From Formosa sp. Hel1_33_131 (GTDB lineage: Bacteria; Bacteroidota; Bacteroidia; Flavobacteriales; Flavobacteriaceae), in contig CATEFX010000019.1 of NCBI GenBank assembly GCA_949499105.1, forward strand, positions 1 through 64,000: a stretch of 64,000 nucleotides of DNA, written 5' to 3'. How positions within the stretch are numbered: position 1 is the stretch's first letter; the number at the start of each line of letters is the position of its first letter. Below, piece after piece: positions 1 to 8,633 of the stretch. A model generated the notes under the pieces. The model did no database searches. It was not told the origin of the DNA and saw only the letters and a list, made by a program, of their open reading frames with translations. Made by a program: the position numbers and the translations under genes.

Positions 1-143
1 CTCAACGGAAATTCTTTAAAAAGGAGTGCGTTTAAGTTGTAAAAGCATGCTGTCTTGTTACAGATCCTTGATCAGCTTTTCAACTCTAAATCTTGTATTT
101 ATGGAGTTTATACAAAAACCAGATTGATGTAGGCTTTTTTTTT
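1..143 (+). ncRNA. Possible structured RNA or structured leader upstream of rny
   Basis: No reading frame is evident here. TTTAAGTTGTAAAAGC (31-46) pairs with GCTTTTCAACTCTAAA (75-90) as a long stem with two single-base bulges, and a small CTGT/ACAG hairpin sits in its loop (50-63). A run of nine T at 135-143 looks like a transcript end 18 nt before the rny start. This could be the 3' part of a small RNA, possibly 6S-like, whose 5' end lies outside the window, or a structured rny leader. The pairing is seen; the identity is inference. Confidence 0.35.
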
Positions 144-160
144 AAATTAAATTATCAACT

Positions 161-1738
161 ATGGAATCCAACATTATACTCATCGGTTTAGGAGCTGCAG
201 TCTTAGGACTTGTCTTAGGACTCATCATCTCCAGCATCCGTGAAAAAAGCAACGCCTCTCAACTCACTAAAAATGCGAAACGAGAAGCCAACGTCATCCT
301 TTCTAAAGCAAAATCTGAAGGAGAATCGACCAAAAAAGATAAAATATTTCAAGCGAAAGAACGGTTTTTAGAGCTAAAATCCGAGCATGAACAAGTCATT
401 TCATTGAGAGAAAAGAAAATGAATGAGGCTGAAAAGCGCACCCGTGACAAAGAATCTCAAATTTCTTCAGAACTTTCTAAAAACAGAAAACTATCAACGG
501 ACTTTGAAACTAAAATCAAGGATTATGATCATCGTCTCGATATTCTAACCAAACGGAAGGAAGAAGTAGAAAAAGCGCACAAAAGTCAAATTCAACAATT
601 GGAAGTCATTTCTGGGCTATCAGCGGAAGATGCAAAGCATCAATTGATAGAGTCTTTAAAGTCGGAAGCTAAAAACGACGCCATGGTCTTTCTCCAAGAT
701 ACTATGGAAGAAGCCAAGTTGACTGCCGAGCAGGATGCGAAGAAAATCATCATTAACACCATTCAACGCATCGGAACCGAAGAAGCGGTTGACAATTGTG
801 TATCCGTGTTCAATATTGAATCAGACGATGTTAAGGGGCGAATTATTGGACGTGAAGGACGTAACATTAGAGCGATTGAAGCGGCGACTGGGGTTGAAAT
901 TATAGTCGACGATACGCCAGAAGCAATCATATTATCCTGTTTCGATTCGGTACGAAGAGAAGTGGCACGTTTATCCTTACACAAGCTAGTTACTGACGGC
1001 CGTATCCACCCGGCACGAATTGAAGAAATAGTAAAGAAAACTCAAAAACAAATAGAACAAGAGATCATTGAAGTTGGGAAACGAACCGTTATTGATCTAG
1101 GAATTCATGGATTACATCCAGAATTAATTAAAACTGTTGGACGTATGAAATATCGTTCGTCTTATGGTCAAAATTTATTACAACACTCCAGAGAAGTTGC
1201 AAAACTGTGTGGCGTGATGGCTGCAGAATTAGGGATTAATCCAAAATTGGCTAAACGTGCAGGACTGCTTCATGATATTGGAAAAGTACCAGATGCAGAA
1301 GCCGATATGGAAACACCGCATGCGATTTTAGGCATGCAGTGGGCTGAAAAATATGGTGAAAACGCCGAAGTATGTAACGCCATTGGGGCCCATCACGACG
1401 AAATTGAAATGAAATCGTTAATGTCTCCAATTGTACAGGTATGTGATGCGATTTCTGGCGCACGTCCAGGCGCACGTCGTCAAGTCTTGGATTCTTATAT
1501 TCAACGTCTTAAAGATCTTGAAGAGATTGCTTTTGGATTTAGTGGGGTTCAAAAAGCCTATGCAATTCAAGCTGGTCGTGAACTTCGTGTGATTGTTGAA
1601 AGTGAAAAAGTAACGGACGAAAAAGCTGGGAACTTATCATTTGAGATTTCTCAAAAAATCCAAACGGATATGACTTATCCAGGACAAGTGAAGGTGACTG
1701 TGATACGTGAAACCCGAGCGGTGAATATTGCTAAATAA
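161..1738 (+). CDS. rny: Ribonuclease Y
   Basis: Membrane-anchored endoribonuclease that initiates mRNA decay. The 525-residue product has the family's usual length and order: one N-terminal membrane segment (about residues 5-22), a long charged coiled coil (about 30-200), a KH RNA-binding domain with the loop GREGRN near residue 230, and an HD phosphohydrolase domain with LLHDIGK near residue 370 supplying the metal-binding His-Asp pair. The ATG follows an AT-rich stretch and a T-run. The gene converges on xerD and the two share a strong terminator. Identification is secure. Confidence 0.97.
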   Translation: MESNIILIGLGAAVLGLVLGLIISSIREKSNASQLTKNAKREANVILSKAKSEGESTKKDKIFQAKERFLELKSEHEQVISLREKKMNEAEKRTRDKESQISSELSKNRKLSTDFETKIKDYDHRLDILTKRKEEVEKAHKSQIQQLEVISGLSAEDAKHQLIESLKSEAKNDAMVFLQDTMEEAKLTAEQDAKKIIINTIQRIGTEEAVDNCVSVFNIESDDVKGRIIGREGRNIRAIEAATGVEIIVDDTPEAIILSCFDSVRREVARLSLHKLVTDGRIHPARIEEIVKKTQKQIEQEIIEVGKRTVIDLGIHGLHPELIKTVGRMKYRSSYGQNLLQHSREVAKLCGVMAAELGINPKLAKRAGLLHDIGKVPDAEADMETPHAILGMQWAEKYGENAEVCNAIGAHHDEIEMKSLMSPIVQVCDAISGARPGARRQVLDSYIQRLKDLEEIAFGFSGVQKAYAIQAGRELRVIVESEKVTDEKAGNLSFEISQKIQTDMTYPGQVKVTVIRETRAVNIAK

Positions 1739-1759
1739 AATAACGAAGTTATTATAATA

Positions 1760-1787
1760 AAAAAAGCAGCCATCGGGCTGCTTTTTT
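1760..1787. terminator. Bidirectional terminator between rny and xerD
   Basis: AAAAAAGCAGCC pairs perfectly with GGCTGCTTTTTT around an ATCG loop. With A and T tracts on both sides it can terminate both converging genes. It overlaps the xerD stop codon by two bases. Confidence 0.9.
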
Positions 1788-2682
1788 AGGTTCTAGGATG
1801 AAACTTAAGCATCACGTCTTTTAGATGGCTTTTGTCGACGTGCATATAAATTTCGGTGGTTGTAATGCTTTCATGCCCCAACATCAGTTGAATGGCTCTT
1901 AAATCGGCCCCATTTTCTAATAGATGTGTTGCAAAGGAATGTCTGAAGGTATGTGGAGAGATTTTTTTTGGAATCTCTGCTTTTAAAGCCAGGGTTTTTA
2001 CAATGGTAAAAATCATTGCTCGGGTGAGTTGTTTACCGCGTCGGTTTAAAAATAAGGTGTCCTTAAAGGCAGGTTCAATCGTGATTTGTGTGCGGACATG
2101 TTCTTTGTATAGGTTGATGTATTTTTGTGTTAAAGGACCAATGGGTACAAAGCGTTGTTTATCGCCTTTACCTGTGACCTTGATAAAACCTTCCTCAAAA
2201 AATAAATCTGAAATTTTAAGCGCTGTGAGTTCACTGACACGAAGCCCACAACTGTACAAGGTTTCTATAATCGCACGGTTGCGTTCGCCTTGTGGTTTAC
2301 TTAAGTCAATCACGGCTACAATGCGATCAATATCTTTTACAGACAGTGTATCGGGCAATTTGCGACCAATTTTGGGTGCTTCAATACGTTCTAAGGGATT
2401 AGAACTGCGGTAATTCTCAAAAATAAGGTAATCAAAAAAACTTCGTAGTCCTGAAATAACACGCGATTGTGTTCGGGGATTGACCTCCTTAGCCAACTCA
2501 TAAATAAACTGTTGAACCGTTTCTGTTTCTATTTTGAGCGGACTCAATTCGATACTGTGGGTTTCTAGAAATAAAATCAATTTCTGAACGTCTAAATTGT
2601 AGTTGTTAACCGTATGCATGGACATGCCACGCTCAATTTTTAAGTATAAAGAAAAATCTTTTAAGGCCTCATTCCACTTCAT
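1786..2682 (-). CDS. xerD: Tyrosine recombinase XerD family
   Basis: Site-specific recombinase of the kind that resolves chromosome dimers at dif. The 298 residues match the usual XerC/D length. An N-terminal SAM-like core-binding domain (about 1-90) precedes the catalytic domain, which shows the arginine in CGLRVSEL, the lysine region TGKGDKQR, the HTFRHSFATHLLENG box (HxxR), LGHES, and the nucleophilic tyrosine in TTEIYMHV. All catalytic residues are present. No adjacent integrated element is visible, so this is more likely the housekeeping Xer than a phage integrase. XerC versus XerD cannot be settled from this gene alone. Confidence 0.9.
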   Translation of the reverse strand: MKWNEALKDFSLYLKIERGMSMHTVNNYNLDVQKLILFLETHSIELSPLKIETETVQQFIYELAKEVNPRTQSRVISGLRSFFDYLIFENYRSSNPLERIEAPKIGRKLPDTLSVKDIDRIVAVIDLSKPQGERNRAIIETLYSCGLRVSELTALKISDLFFEEGFIKVTGKGDKQRFVPIGPLTQKYINLYKEHVRTQITIEPAFKDTLFLNRRGKQLTRAMIFTIVKTLALKAEIPKKISPHTFRHSFATHLLENGADLRAIQLMLGHESITTTEIYMHVDKSHLKDVMLKFHPRT

Positions 2683-2703
2683 TCGAATAGGTGTTGACTA
2701 CTT

Positions 2704-3792
2704 TTAGTGTTTAGTTTTTAACATCGCTTTTGTAGCGACCGTTCTAAATCCAATATGATCTGAACCTGAGTCTTTACTTGTGCCCATTCGCGCAGAAATT
2801 CGAAAGCTCGCACAATAGGATTCATGGCATAAAAACGACCCTCCTTTTATAACATATTCCGTTTCATAGGGGTTGTTTGGATTGTAGTATCTATCCGATC
2901 CTTTCGGATTGTTTTGTACGGATTTGGTATCTATTTCATTGTAATAATTCAGATTGAATAAATCATTGGTAAGCTCCCATACATTCCCTAGCATATCATA
3001 AAGTCCTATAGAATTTGCGGGGAAAGACCGCACGGGGGCAATCAACTCAAAGCCATCTTCTGAATTATTTTTGACTGGAAACACGCCTTGCCACGTATTA
3101 GAATTTTGATTGAGAACGTCTGAATTATCGCCCCAAGTATAAATAGATTCATCATAGTATCCTTGTGCAGCAGCTTCCCATTCGGCTTCTGTAGGCAATC
3201 GTCTGTTTGCCCATTTACAATAGGCTAAAGCGTCCTCTAATGCCACATGAACGACCGGAAAACTATCTTTCCCATCGATATTACTTTGAGGCCCTTCGGG
3301 GTGTTTCCAATCCGCTCCAATTTTCCACGTCCACCATTGGATGTAATTATTCATATCCTGAACGGCATTTACATTTTTATTAAAAATCATACTCCCAGGT
3401 TGTAATATCGAATCGTGAGGTTTTGCTGTGTTGGGCGGTAATTGAGTTTTCATGAAGTCCCAATCAATAGCGCGCTCGGCAACGGTCTTGTAGGAAGTCG
3501 CATCTATAAACGTTCTAAATTGTGCGTTGGTAACTTCTGTAACATCGATAAAAAACCCATCGACTTGTACGAGGTGTCCAGGTTTTTCACGTGGCATTGC
3601 AAATGGATCTCCATCCTTTGCTCCTTGAACAAACGTTTTCGATGGCACCCACACCATGCCTTTGGGCGGTGGAGTCGAAATAGTGTTTACTGGAGTTCTT
3701 GAAGACTCATTTTTGCTGTTGTTTTTACAACTAAAACTGATGAGTAAAAGTAGGAGGGAACCTGTGAATACGATTGAATGTTTGGACTTCAT
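2704..3792 (-). CDS. Formylglycine-generating enzyme family lipoprotein
   Basis: SUMF1/FGE-sulfatase domain protein. The ORF opens at 3831, but the ATG at 3792 puts a clean lipoprotein signal (hydrophobic stretch ending ISFSC) at the start, so I prefer it (about 362 aa). The domain shows the family landmarks FFIDVTEVTNAQF, LPTEAEWE, GLYDMLGNVWE, and a C-terminal GGSFLCHESYC...SFRISAR block. The two cysteines of that block match the catalytic pair of true formylglycine-generating enzymes and are usually missing in gliding-protein relatives such as GldJ and GldK. Predicted location is the periplasm or outer membrane. Likely role is oxidising sulfatase active-site cysteines, although no sulfatase gene lies in the window. 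Confidence 0.8.
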   Translation of the reverse strand: MKSKHSIVFTGSLLLLLISFSCKNNSKNESSRTPVNTISTPPPKGMVWVPSKTFVQGAKDGDPFAMPREKPGHLVQVDGFFIDVTEVTNAQFRTFIDATSYKTVAERAIDWDFMKTQLPPNTAKPHDSILQPGSMIFNKNVNAVQDMNNYIQWWTWKIGADWKHPEGPQSNIDGKDSFPVVHVALEDALAYCKWANRRLPTEAEWEAAAQGYYDESIYTWGDNSDVLNQNSNTWQGVFPVKNNSEDGFELIAPVRSFPANSIGLYDMLGNVWELTNDLFNLNYYNEIDTKSVQNNPKGSDRYYNPNNPYETEYVIKGGSFLCHESYCASFRISARMGTSKDSGSDHIGFRTVATKAMLKTKH

Positions 3793-4209
3793 GATGAAAA
3801 TTGTATTGGATTGACTTGAGTTAACCATCACAAATATAACGAAGTGAATTTATATATGTGGATTTGCCGCATAAAACAGTTGTCATTAGAGGATTTAAAT
3901 TTAGGTTTATTACTCGTTCAGGTTGATTAACAACGCATGTAGATACTTTTGTTTCGGTAATAAATAAATGCATAAAACAGGGCTAATTTTTTTAAAAGTT
4001 TCTTTGGTTATTCATGAATTTTAAAATACATTTATCATAGAATTCAGATCCCAAGTCTAATTCTTCACAACCAATTGTACTTTTTTTTTAAGTTATTTTT
4101 TACTAAAAAATAACCGACTGTAAATAGGCTCTTTTTAGTAATGACTTGCTAATTACCAGATTTTTAGGCGACATATTTATATGTTTCTAGTTACAGAATT
4201 TTCTATAAT
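3793..4209. other. Non-coding gap with a promoter-like site and an AT hairpin
   Basis: No convincing gene. A TTG at 3923-3925 lies 18 nt before TACTTTTG (3944-3951), a fair match to the Bacteroidota promoter. A perfect 10-bp AT-rich hairpin, GTTATTTTTT-ACT-AAAAAATAAC, occupies 4092-4114, just after a T-run. These could mark a long leader for the gene at 4210 or a small transcript. Confidence 0.35.
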
Positions 4210-4776
4210 ATGATGAAAAATAACATTCTCCTAATTTTAATGATTGTAGCTTCAATACAAGTCAGTGCGCAACTGGTAAAAGAGAAATCTGTTAATGTAG
4301 CGATTGGCTTAGGGTTTAGTTATCCATCCGAAAATGTTAATGTATTTGGGTCTGGATTTTATGTTCAAGGCGAATATGTAAACACACTTAAAAAATGGAT
4401 TGATATCCGACCTTATGCTGGGCTAATTTTAACCAAAACAAACTCGGATTATAACGATAGACATGGCACCGATTTCAAGTCTTCTGCGAACGCGTTATTA
4501 ATTGGAGCAAAGGCACGGATTATGGCGCCTATTCCATGGGTTGCCCCTTATGTGGAAATTGGAATTGGAGCTTCATTTGGTTCTTTTGAAACCTTAACCC
4601 CCGTTACTAATATTGATAAAAGTGGCGTATTTTTACACATTCCTTGGACGATTGGCTTGAAATTAGGGCCAAACCGAACGTATGACATTTCCTTTTCTTA
4701 TTATGAACATCCCGCAGTTAAACAATTTAGTGCAGCTGCTGCCATTGGGTTTTCATTTCCACTGAAAAGTAAATAA
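4210..4776 (+). CDS. Small outer-membrane beta-barrel-like protein
   Basis: Not assigned to a named family. The 188-residue product begins with a signal peptide (hydrophobic residues about 4-18, ending VSAQ). The rest alternates polar and hydrophobic residues with many glycines and aromatics (for example VAIGLGFSYPS, PYVEIGIGASFGSF), and ends in a strand-like GFSFPLKSK, as expected for an 8-stranded outer-membrane barrel. It stands alone on the plus strand after a long non-coding gap, with the acetyltransferase gene following after 85 nt. Function unknown. Confidence 0.65.
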   Translation: MMKNNILLILMIVASIQVSAQLVKEKSVNVAIGLGFSYPSENVNVFGSGFYVQGEYVNTLKKWIDIRPYAGLILTKTNSDYNDRHGTDFKSSANALLIGAKARIMAPIPWVAPYVEIGIGASFGSFETLTPVTNIDKSGVFLHIPWTIGLKLGPNRTYDISFSYYEHPAVKQFSAAAAIGFSFPLKSK

Positions 4777-4861
4777 TAGCAGTTAAGAAATAGAATTATA
4801 TAAAATCTAATTTGGAATCAATTAATTAGCTAATTTTGAATTGAATATTTAAGCCAACTAA

Positions 4862-5392
4862 ATGAAATACCTACTCACAGGACACGAGACCGAGCGACTC
4901 ACATTTCGACTGCTTCACCCCGAGGATTTTAATACTTGGGTCGATTTATTTAAAGCGAAAAATAGTGCGAAGTTTTTACAACTAGATCCAAAACTGTCCG
5001 AAGTTGAATTGTGTAAATTATGGTTTGATAAATGTTTTCACAGGTATGAAAATGAATTAGGTGGTATGAATGTCTTAATCGATAAAGCCACCAACCGATT
5101 TATTGGGCAATGTGGATTGTTAGTACAAACCATTGAAGAAGTTAAAAGACTCGAAGTTGGTTATTCGGTGCTTCCAGCGTTTTGGAATCAGGGGTATGCC
5201 TATGAAGCCGCCTCTAAATGCAAGCATTTTGCATTTGAAAATAATTTCGAAACATCTCTCATTTCAATGGTTCATGTTGATAACATAGGTTCTGAAAAAG
5301 TGGCATTAAAAAATGGCATGGGCTTTGAAAAAAAAATAAAGGATTTCAATATTTTCCGTATTGATAAAGACAATTGGACGCCCCCTCAATGA
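4862..5392 (+). CDS. GNAT family N-acetyltransferase
   Basis: Acetyl-CoA-dependent N-acyltransferase of the RimJ/RimL-like group. The 176 residues begin with ETERLTFRLLHPEDF, the usual first strand and helix, followed by FIGQCGLLVQ and LEVGYSVLPAFWNQGYAYEA, which contains the acetyl-CoA-binding turn (Q-x-G-x-A-like). The C-terminal VDNIGSEKVALKNGMGFE is the conserved N-x-x-S-x-x-x-x-x-K-x-G-F element. The substrate cannot be told from the sequence. It may be co-transcribed with the upstream outer-membrane protein gene. Confidence 0.88.
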   Translation: MKYLLTGHETERLTFRLLHPEDFNTWVDLFKAKNSAKFLQLDPKLSEVELCKLWFDKCFHRYENELGGMNVLIDKATNRFIGQCGLLVQTIEEVKRLEVGYSVLPAFWNQGYAYEAASKCKHFAFENNFETSLISMVHVDNIGSEKVALKNGMGFEKKIKDFNIFRIDKDNWTPPQ

Positions 5393-5479
5393 TGAGCCCA
5401 GAAGTACTTACTATAGTTGTAGATTACTATCTTTTCAAAGGATCGAATTTTAAATTCTCTAACAAAGTTATAAACAAAA

Positions 5480-5507
5480 AAAGAGCCTTGCGACTGCAAG
5501 GCTCTTT
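5480..5507 (-). terminator. Terminator downstream of the lipoprotein gene
   Basis: A 12-bp perfect stem, AAAGAGCCTTGC / GCAAGGCTCTTT, with a GACT loop. The A-tract on its left gives a U-tract for minus-strand transcripts, so it mainly serves the gene ending at 5529. The stem may also slow transcripts from the GNAT gene. Confidence 0.85.
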
Positions 5508-5528
5508 AATAAAATATAGATTAAATAA

Positions 5529-6449
5529 TTAGTTCGCTGAGAATGTAATTTCAGTTCCTTCACTAGAAAACACAGCCTCCGTATCGGTTAAAGAAACAAT
5601 TCTAACTAGTTGGTTTTCATTTCCGATATTAAAACCCGTTTGATTTGTATCATTCCATGACCAAGGTTCTGTTTCAACTTTAGTCCCGTTAGAGCTTCCA
5701 GTCCATACAAACGTATACGATCCGTACGTAGAGAAGGTGAGAGTCATTGAGGTTGCTGGTGTACAATTTTCAATCTGCTCTTCAGTATCGTCATCATATT
5801 CGATAATACATGGATCATTATACCACTCGTCAGTCCTGTCTTCACCTTCTTCGAAGACAGAAACTAAGGACCAAGTTTTAATTAATTTCACATGATTAGA
5901 GTCCGCATCTGCAGTCGTACTTTCATCCATTGGCTCTTCTTTTGCTGCGGTATATTCACCTGCAAGATTGTTACAACTGTCAAAGCCTGCATTTTCAGGA
6001 ATGCTCCATTCTACGTTAAAAACAGCAGAGAAATTATCGTTAGTTTCAGTAACGACAACATCCGTTAAAGTTGCAATGGTTAGGTTTGAAGTTCCAGCGT
6101 AGAAATTTAAATCAACACTAGAAACAGTTCCAGAATCTTCATTCAGAACATAAGAACCATAAATTGTTTGAGAGTTTCCATCGACTACAAACCCCATGAT
6201 ATAATCTTCATCATTAAACTCAAGGTAGCTAAAGGTACATGTGTTTGCTACTCCTCTTGAAGTATTAGAGAAATTCCATTTTCCGTAAATAATTTTTTTA
6301 GCTTCAACAGCTGTTTGTTCTGAAACCGTCCCAGTCGCATCTAAAGTTGTAATTCCATTGGTTGTTTCGACAATAGGGTCTATTGAATCATCATCACTTC
6401 CACAAGCTGTGAACAGGATGATGGCACATAAATAAAGTAATTTTTTCAT
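5529..6449 (-). CDS. Lipocalin-like lipoprotein, paralogue A
   Basis: Putative surface or periplasmic lipoprotein, about 306 aa from the ATG at 6449. The ORF extends nine codons upstream, but this ATG places the lipoprotein signal MKKLLYL...LFTAC at the N-terminus. GSDDD follows the lipidated cysteine, a pattern common in Bacteroidota lipoproteins. After an acidic linker there are two similar halves: IIYGKWNFSN...TCTFSYLEF... and LIKTWSLVSV...PCIIEYDDDTE. Each looks like a lipocalin-like domain with a short cysteine motif. Function unknown. It is the downstream copy of a tandem pair with 6607-7554. A TACTTTTG promoter-like element lies at 6474-6481. Confidence 0.75.
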   Translation of the reverse strand: MKKLLYLCAIILFTACGSDDDSIDPIVETTNGITTLDATGTVSEQTAVEAKKIIYGKWNFSNTSRGVANTCTFSYLEFNDEDYIMGFVVDGNSQTIYGSYVLNEDSGTVSSVDLNFYAGTSNLTIATLTDVVVTETNDNFSAVFNVEWSIPENAGFDSCNNLAGEYTAAKEEPMDESTTADADSNHVKLIKTWSLVSVFEEGEDRTDEWYNDPCIIEYDDDTEEQIENCTPATSMTLTFSTYGSYTFVWTGSSNGTKVETEPWSWNDTNQTGFNIGNENQLVRIVSLTDTEAVFSSEGTEITFSAN

Positions 6450-6551
6450 AATAATTAAAGTTAAATTAGATAGCAAAAGTAAAGCAATTTTTAGATTTCC
6501 ATCTTGTTTTTATTCACTTATTATTGAAATCATTTAAATTAATCCAAAAAA

Positions 6552-6582
6552 AAATGAGGCTGCTTTTTGGGCAGCCTCATTT
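6552..6582 (-). terminator. Terminator between the lipoprotein paralogues
   Basis: AAATGAGGCTGC pairs with GCAGCCTCATTT around a 7-nt loop. The adjacent A-run on the left gives a U-tract for the minus strand, ending transcription of paralogue B before paralogue A. Confidence 0.88.
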
Positions 6583-6606
6583 AATAATAGTTAGGATTCA
6601 GAATTT

Positions 6607-7554
6607 TTATTCTGCACTAAAGGAATATATATAGTCACTTTCAACTTCACCTTCATCTTCTTGATTAGACGAAAATATTGCTTCCATATCGGTTAGAGAT
6701 TCAATGCTAATAAGTTCATCACCATCTCCTACGTAAAAAGAAGTCTGAGTTTCATCAGACCAAGACCAAGGTTCTGTTATTGCTTTCGTTCCATTTGAGC
6801 TTCCATAAAAAACAAACGTATAGGTTCCATAAGCGGAAAAGGTTAGTTTTATTTCGGTTGATGGCGTACAGCCTTCTATATGAATTTCCTCTCCGTAGTT
6901 GTCTTCATAATCATAACAAGGATTTTCGTACCATTGATTTGATACATCAACACCATCTTCAGTCATTAAAACAAATGTCCAAGTTGATATTAATTTGGCA
7001 TGATTAGAATCTGTATCGGAAGGATCGCTTTCATCCATTGGATCTCCTTTGTTTGTAGAATAATCTCCTTCAAGATTATTACAAATCATATACTCAGAAT
7101 CCTCAGGGATATTCAACTCTATTGTAAATGTAGCATTGAGAATCTCGTTTGTTTCGGTAACAACAATATTTGTCAGGCTAGCAATGGTAGTGTCTGACAT
7201 TTCTAAATTTAAATCCACACTCGTCACAAACCCGTTAGCATCGGTATTTAATTCATAGGTTCCAAAAACGGCTTCGATTTCTTGGTTTACAGAAAAGCCC
7301 ATAATGTAATAATCGTCTGTAAACTCAATAAAACTGAAGGTACATGTATTCGATGTCCCTCTTGAAGTATTAGAGAAATTCCATTTTCCGTAAATAATTT
7401 TTTTAGCTTCAACAGCTGTTTGTTCTGAAACCGTCCCAGTCGCATCTAAAGTTGTAATCCCATTGGTTGTTTCGACAATAGGGTCTATTGAATCATCATC
7501 ACTTCCACAAGCTGTGAACAGGATGATGGCACATAAATAAAGTAAATTTTTCAT
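6607..7554 (-). CDS. Lipocalin-like lipoprotein, paralogue B
   Basis: The 315-residue sister of the gene at 5529-6449. It has the same lipoprotein signal and CGSDDD start and the same two-half layout (IIYGKWNFSN... and LISTWTFVLM...). By eye the first 197 nt of coding sequence differ at only two positions from paralogue A, whereas the rest has diverged clearly. That points to recent gene conversion or a partial duplication. A TACTTTTG element at 7580-7587 matches the one before paralogue A, so regulation may be shared. Function unknown. Confidence 0.75.
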   Translation of the reverse strand: MKNLLYLCAIILFTACGSDDDSIDPIVETTNGITTLDATGTVSEQTAVEAKKIIYGKWNFSNTSRGTSNTCTFSFIEFTDDYYIMGFSVNQEIEAVFGTYELNTDANGFVTSVDLNLEMSDTTIASLTNIVVTETNEILNATFTIELNIPEDSEYMICNNLEGDYSTNKGDPMDESDPSDTDSNHAKLISTWTFVLMTEDGVDVSNQWYENPCYDYEDNYGEEIHIEGCTPSTEIKLTFSAYGTYTFVFYGSSNGTKAITEPWSWSDETQTSFYVGDGDELISIESLTDMEAIFSSNQEDEGEVESDYIYSFSAE

Positions 7555-7723
7555 AATCTTAATTTGTTAAATTGAATTGCAAAAGTAAAGTTTTTCAAAG
7601 GATATCTTTATTTATTTTCGAAAAAATCACGTGATCAAGCTGTCAACTTCAATAAATAATTCAACTCCTTATCAATACTATACGACTTATATCAGGAGTG
7701 TCACGGAAGCTTTTAAAAACAAA

Positions 7724-7749
7724 AAACCCATAACTTTCGTTATGGGTTT
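7724..7749 (-). terminator. Terminator of the tRNA-Ser gene
   Basis: AAACCCATAAC / GTTATGGGTTT with a TTTC loop. The A-rich left flank gives a T-tract on the minus strand, directly after the tRNA 3' end. Confidence 0.85.
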
Positions 7750-7756
7750 CCTAGTG

Positions 7757-7841
7757 CGGAGAGTAAGGGATTCGAACCCCTGGAGGTGTGACCCTCAACA
7801 GTTTTCAAGACTGCCGCATTCGACCACTCTGCCAACTCTCC
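7757..7841 (-). tRNA. tRNA-Ser (anticodon UGA)
   Basis: Read on the minus strand the gene starts GGAGAGTTGGCAGAG and ends CTTACTCTCCG, forming a 7-bp acceptor stem with discriminator G. The anticodon arm CAGTC-TTGAAAA-CTG reads UGA. A long variable arm (GAGGGTCACACCTC) and the T-loop GGTTCGAATCC are present, as expected for a class II serine tRNA. The CCA end is not encoded. Confidence 0.95.
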
Positions 7842-7850
7842 AATCGGCTG

Positions 7851-7881
7851 CAAATATAAAAGGCTTTTTAGTTCTAGCAAA
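7851..7881 (-). promoter_or_regulatory. Promoter of the tRNA-Ser gene
   Basis: On the minus strand TTTG (7878-7881) is followed after exactly 19 nt by TATATTTG (7851-7858). This is a perfect match to the Bacteroidota housekeeping promoter TTTG-N19-TAnnTTTG, about 10 nt upstream of the tRNA 5' end. Confidence 0.75.
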
Positions 7882-7970
7882 TACTTTTAGTATTTATTTT
7901 CAAAAAATAATAATATCCCTTTTTAAGCATTAATTAAGAAAAAGCGTTCGCTATCTACTTTATTATTTTA

Positions 7971-7978
7971 TACTTTTG
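7971..7978 (+). promoter_or_regulatory. -7 element before the nitroreductase gene
   Basis: TACTTTTG matches TAnnTTTG and lies 16 nt before the ATG at 7994. It overlaps the upstream TTG used by the ORF track, which argues for the later ATG as the true start. No clear -33 TTTG is seen. Confidence 0.4.
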
Positions 7979-7993
7979 AAAAAACTTTTATTT

Positions 7994-8626
7994 ATGGATA
8001 TTATTGAGGCGTTAGAATGGCGCTATGCGACCAAAAAATTTGCTTCTGAGACCATCATCCCAGAAGCCACTATAGAACAGCTTAAACAGGCTTTTAACCT
8101 TACAGCAACTTCTTATGGCCTTCAGCCAGTTAAGATGTTGTTGATTGGTAATAAAACAACTCTAAGCGAGTTAGTACCTTTATCGATGAATCAATCTCAG
8201 GTCGGGCAAGCCTCTCATTTATGTGTGTTTTGTGTCGATATGAGTATTGATGAAGCTTACATTCGAGATTATTTTGAGCGTATCAAATCCATTCGACAAA
8301 CTCCCGATGCTATTTTGAGTTCCTTTAGAGACAGTATTATTAGTAGTTTTGATAAAAAATCCGAAGCGGATTTGTTTAATTGGGGTGTCAAACAAGCGTA
8401 TTTAGCCCTGGGCAATATGCTCACTGTCTGTGCGACTCAAGGCATAGATGCCTGTCCGATGGAAGGTTTTGATCCCGAACAATACGATCGCTTTTTTAAT
8501 TTAAAAGATAAAGGCTTAAGATCGGCATTGATTATGCCTATTGGATACCGTGCCGAAGATGACATGTTTAGAACGATGAAAAAAGTGAGAAAACCACTCA
8601 ACGAATCAGTTATAGAATTTAAATAG
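7994..8626 (+). CDS. Nitroreductase-family NAD(P)H oxidoreductase
   Basis: FMN-dependent oxidoreductase of the nitroreductase fold, about 210 aa. The preferred start gives MDIIEALEWRYATKKF, the family's typical opening with the FMN phosphate-binding R-(Y)-A-x-K. Further signs are the TATSYGLQPVKMLLI region, the conserved ALGNMLTVCATQGIDACPMEGFD block, and GYRAEDD near the end. Likely substrates are nitroaromatics, quinones or flavin-type acceptors. The aminotransferase gene follows after 7 nt, so they are probably co-transcribed. Confidence 0.9.
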   Translation: MDIIEALEWRYATKKFASETIIPEATIEQLKQAFNLTATSYGLQPVKMLLIGNKTTLSELVPLSMNQSQVGQASHLCVFCVDMSIDEAYIRDYFERIKSIRQTPDAILSSFRDSIISSFDKKSEADLFNWGVKQAYLALGNMLTVCATQGIDACPMEGFDPEQYDRFFNLKDKGLRSALIMPIGYRAEDDMFRTMKKVRKPLNESVIEFK

Positions 8627-8633
8627 TAAACTT

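Noticed and set aside
1892-2413. 173-aa ORF opposite xerD
   Set aside because: Shadow frame of a well-supported recombinase; composition is not protein-like.
7631-7933. 100-aa plus-strand ORF
   Set aside because: It runs antisense across the tRNA-Ser gene, its terminator and promoter; no family resemblance.
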